NCBI GenBank assembly: GCA_964247055.1
Contig: OZ176054.1
Coordinates: 1,550,001-1,614,000 of the forward strand
Origin: Paragordius varius
Lineage: Eukaryota > Nematomorpha
DNA: 64,000 nucleotides
Direction: 5' to 3'
This document shows positions 50,088 through 62,451 of the stretch, piece by piece. The notes under the pieces are model-generated. The model made no database searches, was not told the origin of the DNA, and worked only from the letters and a program-made list of their open reading frames with translations. Position 1 is the stretch's first letter. Each line of letters opens with the position of its first letter. A program made the position numbers and the translations under genes.

Positions 50088-50670
50088 ATCTATATATTTA
50101 TAAAAATGGAAAGTGGTGGCTTGATTTATTTCCGGAAAACCGGTGGACCCATTCAAATCCAAATGTCGAAAAAATATAATCATTAATGAATGCCCCAACA
50201 ATAGCTTCACCCTTTTTTGAATTTGGTCCCCGGTTCGGGCCCACCTCGTGTAAAAAACGGTTTTTTAAAAACACAAGTCCACAAAAATCGTGTCTTCGAG
50301 ACAATTTTCCGAATATGATTTTTTTACCTATTTTCGATCGCGCCAAAAATTTAACTTAGTGCTTTTTCCATATAGGCCTATGGGTAGGGGTCTACCGGTT
50401 TAAAACTGAAATGTCATAAAAAATTGGCGTGCCTTTGGAGCTAATTTTCAAATTAAGAAGCCATACGAGTTCTATAAAGGCTTTAAATATTACCAATAAA
50501 AACTAATTATAAGCTGTTTTTTCCGTTAGCCGTCAATTTGGGACCTTTACACCAGTAAACAATGTATTAGTATGAATGCACCGTTTTGAAAATCCTATAA
50601 GATCATAGCTATTAAATAATGTTTCGAAATAATCCACATATATGGATCATTTTATTGATCCCCTCTTCTC
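50088..50670 (+). mobile_element. Helitron/Helentron-like non-autonomous element, copy 2
   Basis: It has the same TCTATATATTTATAAAAATG start, the same GGGCCCACC and GTCTTCGAGAC blocks, and the 3' palindrome ATCCACATATATGGAT followed by CATTTTATT. It separates pieces of the minus-strand hAT copy. It lies in the same orientation as copy 1 even though the surrounding hAT halves are opposed. Confidence 0.5.
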
Positions 50671-50683
50671 CCAAAAAACTTTT

Positions 50684-51890
50684 CTAAAGTTGTAGGACAT
50701 TTGTCATGTGATAAAAAATATCATACATTTTTAAAATTCTTTCGATAGATGGCAGAAGAGCTAACCAACGAAAGCATTTTTTGATATTGAACTTGAACTT
50801 TCGCATTTTCACAGAATTCCTTGAGCATTTCAACGCGTACCGTGTATAAAAAATAGGAATATATTTTAACAATTACATTTTGAACATATAGGTCAACAAA
50901 TCAGCTCTTTGAATAGCGTTGTGTATTATATGCGCTGCACACCAAGCCAATAATGCTTTAATGAAGATTATCGCTAATTTATGAAAAATATTTTTTGTTC
51001 CCCTCCTTGCTTTTTCATCGAAGTTCGTATTGGTGTCAGCGCAATATGCGATGATTTTGTCTTTTAAATTATTTTTTTTCTATGAAGTAAAAATTTGTCG
51101 GAATTTTTACCCGCTAGAGAAATAAAATCTAAAATTTTAATTTTTACTCCGGTTTCTGGATCAAAATATCTTATTAAAGTAAATAATTTTGTTTCGTTTT
51201 GATTTGATGGATCAGAATATAGAGATATGAAATTAATTTTCAGAAAATCTTTTTGTATTTCAGAACACGCATGTGGCGAAAAGACATTGCATACAATGGC
51301 TTCAGCCTTTGTACGGGCACATGTAAATTTTTTACTGAATAAGGTACGATTAACCTGTGAGGTACAATCCATAGATCTAAAGGGATGATTGTGATTAACG
51401 GCGTGAAAAGATAAAACGCCTTCGGCTAGTGCCAAATTCTTTTCTACATCTCCAAAAGCAACTTTTCGATAAAAATCGCTCATTTTGTAAAATGATGCCG
51501 CCAAATCTAAACATTCTATGTTTTTATGTTTCCATATGTTTTGTTATATCATATACAGTTTAGAGTCTCTTTTTTCCTTTTTTATTAAAGGGTAAGGACT
51601 TAAATTTGTATCCGGAGAACACTCACCTGCCCAGGGCTGACAGTGATGATGGAAAAATGCGTAGTTTCGGGGTTCGAACTCTGGCACGCAGAGTTAGAGT
51701 CCGGCGCCCTACCTACTATACCATCACGCCTTATGTTTTGTAATATCATGCTTGCCGTTATGTGTGAATTCCCCCTCGCTTAAAGAACATTTAACAAATG
51801 ATTCATTCTTCGTTTTTTTGATAAAAGGTAATTCTTTCATTAATTTATCGTTGAATTTACAACCTCTTTTTGTACTCATATTTTAAAACT
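50684..51890 (-). pseudogene. hAT transposase, minus strand, with BED finger
   Basis: From 51880 down: a BED-like finger (MSTKRGCKFNDKLMKELPF, VKCSLSEGEF, HDITKH) interrupted by a SINE. Then from 51504 come AASFYKMSDFYRKVAFGD, HAVNHNHPFRSMDCTS, FTCARTKAEAIVCNVFSPHA and YFDPETGVKIKILDF. Further pieces at 51050-50930 give KARRGTKNIF-like and CAAH text. At 50870-50700 there is LALLPSIERILKMYD. The order matches hAT transposases of the GTF2I/ZBED-like group. Several stops and frameshifts make it non-functional. Confidence 0.75.
51553..51731 (-). mobile_element. tRNA-derived SINE with 18-bp target duplication
   Basis: In minus orientation it begins GGCGTGATGGTATAGTAGG, an A-box-like sequence, and carries AGAGTTCGAACCCC, a B-box. 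The duplication TATGTTTTGTTATATCAT (51535-51552) recurs at 51732-51749 with one mismatch. It interrupts the hAT BED finger region. The tRNA part folds poorly and the body continues beyond it, so it is a SINE and not a tRNA gene. Confidence 0.8.
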
Positions 51891-52379
51891 AATATTACTA
51901 TAAAAATATTAAATTACCTTAATTTTTGGAGCCGTATAAGCTACCGATTTGTGGTATTAATTTGTCCTTTTATAATGTTGGTAGGTAATATTATTAAAAT
52001 ATTAGTATAAAAAATATTTATTAATTTAATTTTCTAGAGTAAACGTATAAGCTGCCTTGGTATTAAATTGTGTTTTTGATGTTGGCAGTAGGAGTAGGAA
52101 GCAAAGTGTATAATCATATGATATAAATTCGAAAAAAATAAATATTTTTAATCTTAAAATAAAAAATTTTAATTTAAAATTGATATAGATTTTAAGGTTA
52201 ACTAATGATAAAAAATTTAAACGGATAAAAAAATAATTTTTTTAATGTTTTAAAATTTTTTTTTATATAATCGTGAAAAAGCGGGACATTTTAAAAACTT
52301 AGCGGGACGCGGGACAAAGTGTGAAAAAGCGGGAGGTCTGGTCACCCTAGGCATGAGCTAATTGCGGTTACTAGAACAG

Positions 52380-54100
52380 TCCTTCTCCTTGTCCTGCGAA
52401 AGGTAAGAAGTGTTTCACGTGGCATGGTACAATCACTTCAGCAGTGTTGTAAGTCCGGTAGTCGCCCACGCATGCCAACGGGTCACGCTCTGATTAAGAG
52501 CAATTATTTAACGTGATAGGATATTCGATACCGGTAGGTATCAATTATTCGGGAGGGAATGGAAGTCGAGGGGTGACCCCCCTCCGCAAACCTCCAGACT
52601 TACAACTATTCAGTGTACGAACTAAGTGAGGCCATGGTAACCGTCAACATCGAAAATAGTGTTTTGCCCTATGTGGTAACCAAATTTAATTTTTTTGGAG
52701 CGAAAATAAAAGCATTCCTGTTTGATTTCCCAAAATGTATATTTTACCGCATATATAATACAATGAAAATAATATTTTTTTTAATATTTTAATAAATTAT
52801 TTTCCGAATTGGGAAACATTACTCAAGATTAAAATATTTATGGACCCGGAGGCCCAACCCCAAATTTTCCCATGTGATGGAGTCCCTTGAGTTATAGATC
52901 CGCTGGTGGAAAAAGAAATCGACCGTCTGGAAAACCCAACTCAAAGTTAAATAACGTGGGCATTGTAAACATACTTATAAACGGCGAAGCTTATGTGCAG
53001 ATTTCTAAGTCACACCTTATACCCACATTCGATAAGTTAACTGCCAAGGTTTAAATTGGGTACTGTTTTCGACGTTGGACATAAAAGATGTCATTTCTTG
53101 CGTTAATACCCACAAAAGTTTTTGATAATTACCAACGACTTTCCTTCGGGCTGACCTTTGCCTCGATAATTCCTTCAAAGTCAAAAAGGGGCTTGGGGCA
53201 TTTTTATTTTAAAAACCCCCTCAGAGGAAACGCCACATCTTTTACGCTTCTTGAACGTGTTCGATAGCGCAATATTCCACAATAAAAGAAGCCATATTTC
53301 TGCTCTTAAAAATTTAAGTATTTTATATATGGAAGGCGCCTTTCGAATTTATACTGCACAACCCTTAGTGAGTAATAAATCCATTCAATTATGATGTATA
53401 TGGTAAAAAGGGTCAAAATTTGGCTAACTCTCTATCCAGATTGCCCGTAGCTATCATCGTATGGGGGAGAACGATGCGGCAATATTATTCGTGTTTTATC
53501 GTAAACTCTTTCGATCTTAATATGAAAACAATTGAAGAAGCCAAAATAAATGGTAATGTTTTTAACTGAGTTGAAATGCGGCTGACAAAAGCTTTTACGA
53601 ATGGGAGTTCTCAAACATTTTAGTATAAATAAAAAGGAGTTCCAAACCTGCTATAACCTACTTTACCTAAATAAACGATTAGTAATACCACACACAATGC
53701 AAAACACCTATTTTTGCGCTGTTACACAGGACAAAATGGTTTAATATAAAACTAAACCAGCAGTTTTATATTTTTGCCTGACATAAACCGATATCACTCT
53801 TTGCGAGGCATGTCCTATTATTGCTGGCCCAACCGATGGTTACTACTGGTTGGTAACTATCGATAGCGCCGCCCGGTGAAATAGGATATGCTTAAAGTGT
53901 TTTCAAATCAGAGTTTCCTAAATTGCCTGGAATATGGCTAGATTTGGATTTCCTCGTTAAATCAACCGTCAATGCCAGCTACTTCGAATCAAAATAATCG
54001 TGTTGGTATTACGAAAATTCAATATTAAACTCATCCGCGCCACACCCTATCACCCAAAGACCAACAGGTAGGTAGAAAGAGTAGAAATATTAAGAACAAA
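52380..54100 (+). mobile_element. Fossil LTR retroelement, gypsy-like internal region
   Basis: Parts occur in the usual order: a zinc-knuckle-like segment near 52410-52460, reverse-transcriptase similarity from about 52900 to 53250, and integrase-core similarity from about 53810 to 54080. The order RT then integrase fits the gypsy group. No terminal repeats were identified. The element is broken many times throughout, probably old, and without coding ability. Confidence 0.65.
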
Positions 54101-54104
54101 TTTA

Positions 54105-54480
54105 AGTTGACCAAACCACCTTACAGACATATAAAACAAATAAAGGTGCTTATATTCCTAAACGAGTTTTCCTGCGTCTTGAACTCCTGCTTTCCTAAAA
54201 CGTCAGGTTCACAACCCTGTGTCGTGTGTAAAGTCGACCCGGCTGAATCTATAGAACATGAAGTGGAAACGTGTCGCGAATTCTGGCGCTATTAACCTAT
54301 TAAAATTAAGTTGAGTAAGGGGTGGAAGGCAGGGACATATCATAGAAGGAGGATTTCTATGCGTTGTCAAGGACGAGAAGGATCAGCCGAAAACAAGCTG
54401 ATCAGGGTGAGGGTTAGGGTTTGGTACGATTTCCTGCCTAGTTTAAGGTTCTCATAAAAAAATAAATTCGGGCCGGTGAG
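54105..54480 (+). other. GC-richer remnant, possibly LINE 3' part
   Basis: A short frame has PCVVCKVDPAESIEHEVETC, a Cys/His pattern seen at the C-terminal end of some non-LTR reverse-transcriptase ORFs. Downstream text is GC-richer than its surroundings. Element identity is unproven. Confidence 0.35.
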
Positions 54481-54489
54481 CCATATAAA

Positions 54490-57395
54490 ATATCAAAAAA
54501 ATAAAAAACGTTTGATTTTCATAATATATATAAAATATAACACACTAAACATATGATTGAGTCATTATTTTTGTTACCATAAATTGAATGGTTAATTTAA
54601 AATACAGACTATTATAAATTGACATATAATATAAAGACAACCTTTAAATATGGAAAATCTATTATATTACGGATTTTTTAAAAAGCTAGTAAATGAATAG
54701 ATATGTTTTAACTCAAATATCGCTATTGAAACTAAATATTACCTTTCCATATGGTCTACCAAATAAATTAGTAATTACTTAACTTAAATCGTAAACAAAG
54801 TCTGCACATTAATGTTTAATAAACTGTGAAGACATTTCGTCAAAATTTTAACCCAAATTGCGATTATGGAACCAGCATTTTGATTTGAGCTTAATGTACA
54901 TTGTCATATAGTATATGACATGCCTTCACTTTATCATATCAAGAATTGGAATAGAAACTCAAGCAATACTAATTCAGTTTTATTTACAAACTTATCATAA
55001 ACGATCATATACAGTTTAAGTGTTGTGCTAGTTTTTTATTAAATATTGACAGATAGCTTATAGAACAGAGGGCTTTTTCATAAGTTAACTTAAACGGCAC
55101 AATACCTTTGGACCAATACCCTTGGTTTTCTGGCAATAATTAATAAAAAACTAGCAATTTATTTATACTATAGGTAAAATGTTGGAATAAGTAATTTTCC
55201 AAAAAATATAGAAATTGATAAAGATTTGTTTTTGGAATTGTATATCCAATTATTATCAATCATAAGTTTATATATTTATATTATCTTTAATTATGTATCC
55301 TTTGATTTCAGGTGGTCTTGTAAAAGAGTAATATTTAAAACAGTACCGTTGTTTTCGTAAATTTAAAAGTAAAAAATTAACAAAATAGACTATTAAACTA
55401 AAATTAATATTTTTCGAAAAACTGTTGAAATGTAAATATTTAAATATAATCATAACGCTAATTTTAACTGAGCTGAGTGGACGAAAACATGGCGAGTTTC
55501 TTTTTTGTTTCATTTATTTAATAAAATACGGCAGAAGTCGCTCCTTAAGTTTCAGCGAAATTGTTTAGCCATTAATAATCATTTGAGTATGAATGTTTTG
55601 TGATATTACAAAATTATATTGAAACGTATTATCAGGTAAAGTATGATGAAAACGGGGTAATAACCAGTTAAGATAACTTTTTCCATTTATGATGCGTTTC
55701 ACATTGTATTTTGTTTAATTTGTTAGTCTTAATTAAATTTTAATTGTTTTCAAAAATAAATTGGAAGAAATTTGAGACAAATAATCATTATCCTGGAATT
55801 TTATTGAAAGAATATTAAAAGCGGTAAAATAAACATTTTAAAATTTTTTATTAGTATGCATTTCAAACTGGCTTATAATCTAATGGCGACAATTAGCCTA
55901 TTTAAGAATGGTCTAAAAATTTAGGACTTTGTACAAATAAAAATATTATAATTTAATATACGCCAGCTGTGTAAACGCCAAGATATATATTGTTGTAAGT
56001 TTTTAAATATGAAACATCTCTTTCATTTTTTTATGTGGTGCAAGTAGCGTTTTTTTTCTTAATAAGCCCCAAAACCAAAAGCACCTATAAATTTCTTTCC
56101 ACATATTTAACGGAATATATATATTTCAACACCATTTACACTTCGATTGAAAATAGGGAATAAAAATTTTAGATCATTTAATCAAAGTTAATAGTTGGAA
56201 ATAACAAATTTATTTATTGTATATTTCGAAACCATGTTTCATTGAGAGCGCATGCTATTTGCTTCAAGCAGCAATCCATAACTTTCTAAATCCTTTTTCT
56301 TGTGATGGCAATGAGTGCCGTGTTTTTTTAGACACAAGAAATAATTAATGAATGATCGAAGATAAGAGGCTATCTTTGGCGATATCAACCTGTTTGTATT
56401 TGTCGTTTGTCATGAACAAAATGGGATTTGCATCAAATTAATCGGCGCCTTTTTCACTGACCTGCTCTTTTAGATAAATCGGCACTAACTAATGATTACA
56501 GCTGGTACTTAAAATTTTTGATGTTAGTAAAGTTTCTCTATTTCCATAAACGTTAAGCTTTTAGATTGTAAGGTTCTTTTATAACTTTATTGTAATTGTT
56601 TGGTTCTGTCATAACATGTAGTGAGTTCCCCGATTTATTGTTTCTAATATATAAAACATCAGAGAATTTAATTTTTACAAGACTAGTTTATACCATTTTT
56701 TAAAGATTATCTATAAACACTTTAAATGGACCTTAAACTTTTCAAGTCGGTCCTCACACATAATGGTATTGTTGAGTTTGCTTATGACCGTAGTTTTTAC
56801 TATTTTTATATTTTAGTACTCCTTATATAATAGTATTTTTCTTACATTATTGTTATATTTTTTTCAAAATTCAACAAATTTTTACAATTAACTTGAATCA
56901 TAAATTCAATAAACTATATATTTTTGTATACATTTTAGCATCACCCAAAATTTGAATGTACTGTTAAATTCTAAGGGAAGATTAGCTACGAGAGTTTACA
57001 GACCATATGGTATGATGGTACAAATTTAATTTTACTTCACGACTATAAAATATGAAAATGTTGTAGACATAAGTTCCATAGCCTCTATATTATGGTAAAT
57101 TTAATTTCGTTTATTATAAATAGCACTGGTGTTTTTCTTAAATGTATATCTATATTTTAGCGTAAATATCGTAATCAAAAACGGATATGGACTATTTGGA
57201 AAAATTAGTTCCATATATTTTACATTGCAATACAGCCAATTTAAGAATAATAACACAATAATTCTATGCTTACAAATTAAAGTGAAAATTATTTGCGAAG
57301 TTTTATCGTTATTTGCTTCTCTTTACTTGACAAATATAATTATAAATATGAGGCATATTTTTTAATATATTTTTTTGTAAAAATGACAATTCATT
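54490..57395. other. Gene-free region
   Basis: No exon or transposon recognised. A slightly GC-richer part lies at 56250-56470, with a short minus-strand frame (TNDKYKQVDIAKDSLL) that I cannot assign. Confidence 0.4.
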
Positions 57396-57402
57396 TTAAT
57401 TG

Positions 57403-60400
57403 TTACAGTAATCCTACTTTATATGTTGCCACAGTGTTAGCAAGCCATACTGTTGGGGCGGCTGTTTCAAGATAAGGATGCTAAAACACATTGCAAAAAT
57501 GATGAATGAGTTAAATTTCAATAGCATTGTAATAAATTTATATACCCCCAGTAGTTTAGAGGCGGACGGTCGTTTCGCAACATTCTCCAAGCAAGAAGCT
57601 ATGAATTCGTAGAAAACCTGGCTAGTTGGCGGAATCCATGGCTTGCCCTGGGCTATCATTGTTTCCTTGATCTAAGAATTATAATTATATATGTCATTAC
57701 TTTTCAAATCAAAAATGTTTTAATTAACAATGATCAAATGTTATGCTTGTAAATAGAAATCCATAATTTGTGCGTTAACGACAAAGGTGTATACAAATAA
57801 AAATAAATTTATTGAAATCTCAAATTTACGCACAAAGTTATCGCCAGGGAGGGATGTTTAAAAGCAAAACAAAATACACATGTGAACAAATCATTATTAA
57901 TAACACCTGGCTGGGATCGAGATGCTTATAAGGGGGTTCTCCGCAGACCATTTCAATACAAATGATGCCCAGGGCCCATATATCAGCTTTATGGGAGATC
58001 AGTCCTGAAAAATACATTTCTTCTGCCAGATAACAGGCAGTTCCTGCCACCCTGACAGAGGTATTGTTGTCATAGATGGATACACCAAAATCAACTATTA
58101 TGATATATATATATATATATATATAGAAACATGTTTGTGTTTAATTTTTCTATGAAAGATGTGGGAACAACTGAAAATTCAATTATTAATAATACATTTA
58201 TGGCTAAATAATAGATTATTCAATTTAAGGCTTATTAATATTTTTTCCTATAAATTGGATAACTTTGATAATATTTTGGTAGTTATGTAATTTAGATATA
58301 TTACTCAGTTTGACTGTGCCATTGGTATCAATCATGATATTGGTAGATTTGATATCCCTATGAATAACACTTCTGGAATGAATGAACGATAACGCTTTCA
58401 AGATCTATAAACAACAGGGTTGACAAAAAAATATTGAAAAAACTGTAATAATTTACATTGAAAATTTTAAATATATTATATCGCTGTTTAAAATTGAATA
58501 TAAAGTAAAACAGATAATTATAATATTCTTATAGTAATATGTATTAATATCCTCATGATTCGAATCGTATTACCCATAAAAAAATTATACCAATAGTGCT
58601 TCGTTCCATAAAAAATTAATGAAAGTTATCCCAACTTAAAAAGCTAAATAATAACTATAATATATATCAATATTTATAGTCCACTCCGAAATTCTCACAT
58701 TTTTGGATGCGGAAAAAATCATTTACTCTCAAACGTAGGGGAGATTTTGTGATAATTTTAACAACAAAATAAATAATAAAAAATTTTAAAAAGCATATTT
58801 TGCTTCCAAATATTTTAGAATTTTTGAAACATATATGGTATTTTAAAGATGGATGGAAACGGTATAATCAAACATTAAATCTTTAGAAAGATAATATATA
58901 TTTAACTTTAATTTGAAGATGAACAAATTTAATTAAAATTTCAGAGCACAGTTTTTTCTACTGCATCAATTATGTAGAAGAGGTGTTATTACATCATATA
59001 TAAAGGCTTTTCAATGAGTTATGTTTAAATAAAGCATTAAATGCGTTTACATATGATTAAAAATTTATGCAAAGGGTCAAAATGAAAAAATTACGCATTA
59101 TAAAATTGAATGGTGCTTTTTAAAATAATTTTTAATCTATAATCAAGCAATTTAAAATTCTTATAATGCATTCTTGACTAAAGTTTCTAAAATTGCTTTG
59201 GGATGTTAACGAAATTGAATCATTTGTATCAAAAATAATTTATAAGTGAAAATATTAAGTTAAATTATATGACCCAAATAAAAGGCACCATGAGATCCAT
59301 GATACATTTTTCTACCAGAAATAATATATTTAAGCAGAAAATTCTTGTTTCTACTGTGTATGAATACTTTTACATCAATGTTAAAGTACAACATGCATCA
59401 TATTTAATTCAATAGCCATGAGCTTGTAAAAGCCCTACATTGATATGAAATTTAATAAAGGTCATTTAGAATCTGATTGCTTAATGTAACAAGGATTAAA
59501 AAAAACCTGATGACAGATTTGGGCTATTAAAGACTCCCAAAGCTTCCGACGAGCCAAATCCCACAAAGTAACCCCATCGATGTTCTCCATGATGATCTGT
59601 ACAAAATGAAAAGAAGCAAATTACTAAAGATAGAAATGACACATATTACGAATTTTGATTCAGGAAATAAAATAAATGCTTACCCATAAACTGTCGCCCG
59701 AAAAACTGGAGCTAATATATTCGACAATATTGGGATGTTTTAGATTCTTAAGTATAAATATTTCATTGATCGTATCGTCATCAAGTTGTTTGTCCTTAAG
59801 TTTTATCTTTTTTAATGCTACCGTAGATTTATGATATTTGGCCAGGAACACAGATCCATATGCCCTAAATAATAAATATATAGTTTAGTAATACTATGCT
59901 TTTCTAACAGTATTTATAAAAAAATTAATACCCTTCTCCAAGTTTTTCGCAAACATTAAATTTGGACGGGATGTCTTTGGTAATCTTAATTATGACAAAA
60001 TAATATATGAAAATTGTTAAATGGTTTTTTAAAAACAAAATTCAAAAATCGAATTAATTCAAATCTATTAAATTTTATTATATAATTCATACACCTCTTT
60101 TTGTTGTGGATCGACTGCATCATGATTATTAGGAGCTAAAATATTGATATTAATAAATTGTGAGAAATATTCATGTAATAATTATATATGATACAGAGTT
60201 TTCAGGGAGAGGAGCCAAAGCTAAGTTAATAGCTTTTGTTTTTCCAATAGGGAACTATAATTTTTTCAAACGGCTTGAATTATAAAATAAATTCCAAATA
60301 TAATATTATAATATACTTCGAAAATTTTAATTTGCCTTATTTTTTATATTAAATAACTTATTTATAATAAAAAATGTACAGTTCGGAATTCAGAATGGAG

Positions 60401-62108
60401 TTAAGTTTTCAATAAAAATATAAAATTAAGTAATTCAAAAATTATGTGTACATATGCGATAATTGAGTGACATAGTTTAAAGCGTGTTCAGCAATAGATT
60501 ATCCAGATTAACTCAATGTTATTTTATAAGAATAGATTTTTTTCTTGTTATATATCCTTCTGACCTAAATAATTCCCGACCGAATTTTGTCTTTTTTATT
60601 TTTATTAAAAATAATATTTAGCTTTTTACCGGATCGAACCTGTTTTAAAAATAAATTCATTTAATGATTTTGATATTTTACTATTAAATTTGGAAATCAA
60701 TCATCGTAGTGCAAGTAATAATCGAGGGATAGGGCTTTTAAGACCCACTTGAAAAATGGTGTTTTAAATAGATTTTACTTGCAAATTAGCATAGACCCAT
60801 CAACACACTAATTATATAATTTTATATTTTTTGTTGAGAAAACATCCCTCTTTGAGTTCCAAGACACTAGTACATTTTATCCTATTATATTATGTTTTGC
60901 TTTAAAAATTATCGTAAATATATACTTGTTTTTGGAGGCTCAACGAAATCACCAGCGTCTGGCGGAGACAAGATACTGTGGACTATATAAAAAGAAAATG
61001 TGTTTGTATAATTATCTTACAATTAGGTGACAAAATAGTCCCCCATTATTTGTTTATAATCAAACTTTTTAACCATAATGGCGAAATGGAACATAACCAA
61101 AATATTTTAATTATTTTATTGATCATATATAATATGTAAAATTTAAATATGCTTTAAAAAATATAAATTATTTGTCACCTGATTCATCTTCGGACTTTTC
61201 TTGCTTCGCATCTAAAAATAACGCAAATTACCATCTTAAAAAACATCATATGTGTAAAGATATCATTTTTCAGCCAAAAGAAACATTTTTTCCAGCAAAC
61301 GTAACATTTTTCTGTCTACACGCAACATTTTTTTAGTTGTCTTTGATTGAAAAATGTTATATTTGCTTGAAAACATGTTGCGTTTGGTCGAAAAAAATTG
61401 TTTTTGACTAAAAAATGGTTTATTATCTAAAAATTGAGTGAAAGTTTTTAAATGTATGCAAATTTTAAAACATTATGGAAAGTTAACACTTAATTGAGAG
61501 GTGAAAAAACCTATGCATTAAATTGTCTTTTTTTATTAGGCGTTTTTATTTTAAATATATATTACTCAACATAAGTTATCTAAAGTAAATTAATACATCC
61601 ATGGGCAAATATTATCCTAAGTTATGGATTTAAGATTCGTTTCTTTGGTGAAAACAGAAATCGAAGCGCCCAAATAGTTATAACTAATAAAGGTGTCTTA
61701 AACTATATTTGAATAAAGTAATTTTAAAAATGATTTGGTAAAAAACGGTTAAAAATGTTTTATTCAAATTATCACCTGTACCGCGATGCCGCTTCTTAAT
61801 AAACACCTCCTTCAGGCTTTTTACCCAGCTACGCCGATGCTCGCCAGAACTTTCAGCACCATCTATAATGTATTTGCGGTTAGGTTTAGGTAAATATGTT
61901 ATAAATATTTAAAATTACCCGGCGAAACGTCCCCTTTCTTCTTTGGGAAGAAACTTAGCCTTTTCTTCCCTTTGGGACAACCGCCCTTGGTCCTTCCCAC
62001 TAACGTCCTCTCATCCCCACCGTTCTTTCCAATCACTCCTTCGGCCTCCCCTTCAACTCGACTACTCCCACAACTACAACATAACGTTAAAAATGTTTTA
62101 AAGTTCAT
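57403..62108 (-). CDS. STE20/PAK-like protein kinase, 12 exons
   Basis: Exons on the minus strand: 62108-61919, 61862-61776, 61211-61179, 60982-60926, 60135-60095, 59984-59932, 59864-59684, 59596-59507, 58404-58305, 58094-57907, 57671-57546 and 57480-57403. All phases agree, giving 407 aa. The N-terminal third is basic and low-complexity. Kinase marks are LGEGAYGSVF (Gly loop, about 151-160), VALKK (K172), HPNIVEY, VIHRDIKSTN (D261), LIDFG (D279), ADIWALG, GEPPY and ENVAKRPSASKLL. NPNIV..GDELWVVMEY- and GEPPY-like text is closest to PAK kinases. The APE-equivalent reads AEE and the loop has AGTACYLAEE. The p21-binding domain was not seen. The ATG at 62108 is uncertain: a TTATGTTGTAG acceptor-like tract lies just inside, so more exons may lie upstream. 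Expected role: cytoplasmic Ser/Thr phosphorylation downstream of small GTPases, by homology only. Confidence 0.85.
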
Positions 62109-62109
62109 A

Positions 62110-62450
62110 ATATTAAAACACTTTTATGATTCAACAATCAAAGCAAGGTTTTATATAGGCTTTAATCGTTAGATATATTATGATGTCATTTAGATAAACA
62201 AAGTCACACATAAGAATAACCCTAATTAAAACAACTTGTTAGTATTTAGGGAAAAAAGTTGTAAAATATTATAAATATGTGTGTCATATCATGCATTTAT
62301 TATGTTGATTATTAGGCTGATTTATACTAAATGCAGTTCTAACTGTATGAAATATTATATCCAATTTACAATGGTTTATAATTTAAGAGGTGGGTATTGC
62401 ATTTTAGACGTATGAAGTAATGTCTTAAACTAAAATGTATTTGGCTACAA
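62110..62450. other. Gene-free stretch
   Basis: No recognisable exon. It lies between the first kinase exon found and the (GTT)n tail of the LINE remnant. Confidence 0.5.
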
Positions 62451-62451
62451 G

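Larger units (their letters stand above)
48600..52349. mobile_element. hAT transposon complex: two opposed, decayed copies
   Basis: The ends are inverted: CAGGTGACCAGACGTCCCGC at the left and GCGGGAGGTCTGGTCACCCT at the right. Both are followed inwards by GCGGGAC/GTCCCGC clusters. About 340 bp at each side are inverted copies, so this looks like two hAT copies in opposite orientation or one inverted duplication. Transposase pieces occur on both strands. They are interrupted by Helitron-like inserts at 48942 and 50088 and by a SINE at 51553. No reliable 8-bp target duplication was seen. Confidence 0.75.

Noticed and set aside
51640-51731. tRNA gene
   Set aside because: A- and B-box-like text is present but arms pair poorly, and the unit continues as a SINE with an 18-bp duplication.
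54310-54480. GC-rich block as an RNA gene
   Set aside because: No tRNA or rRNA signature; more likely part of a transposon remnant.
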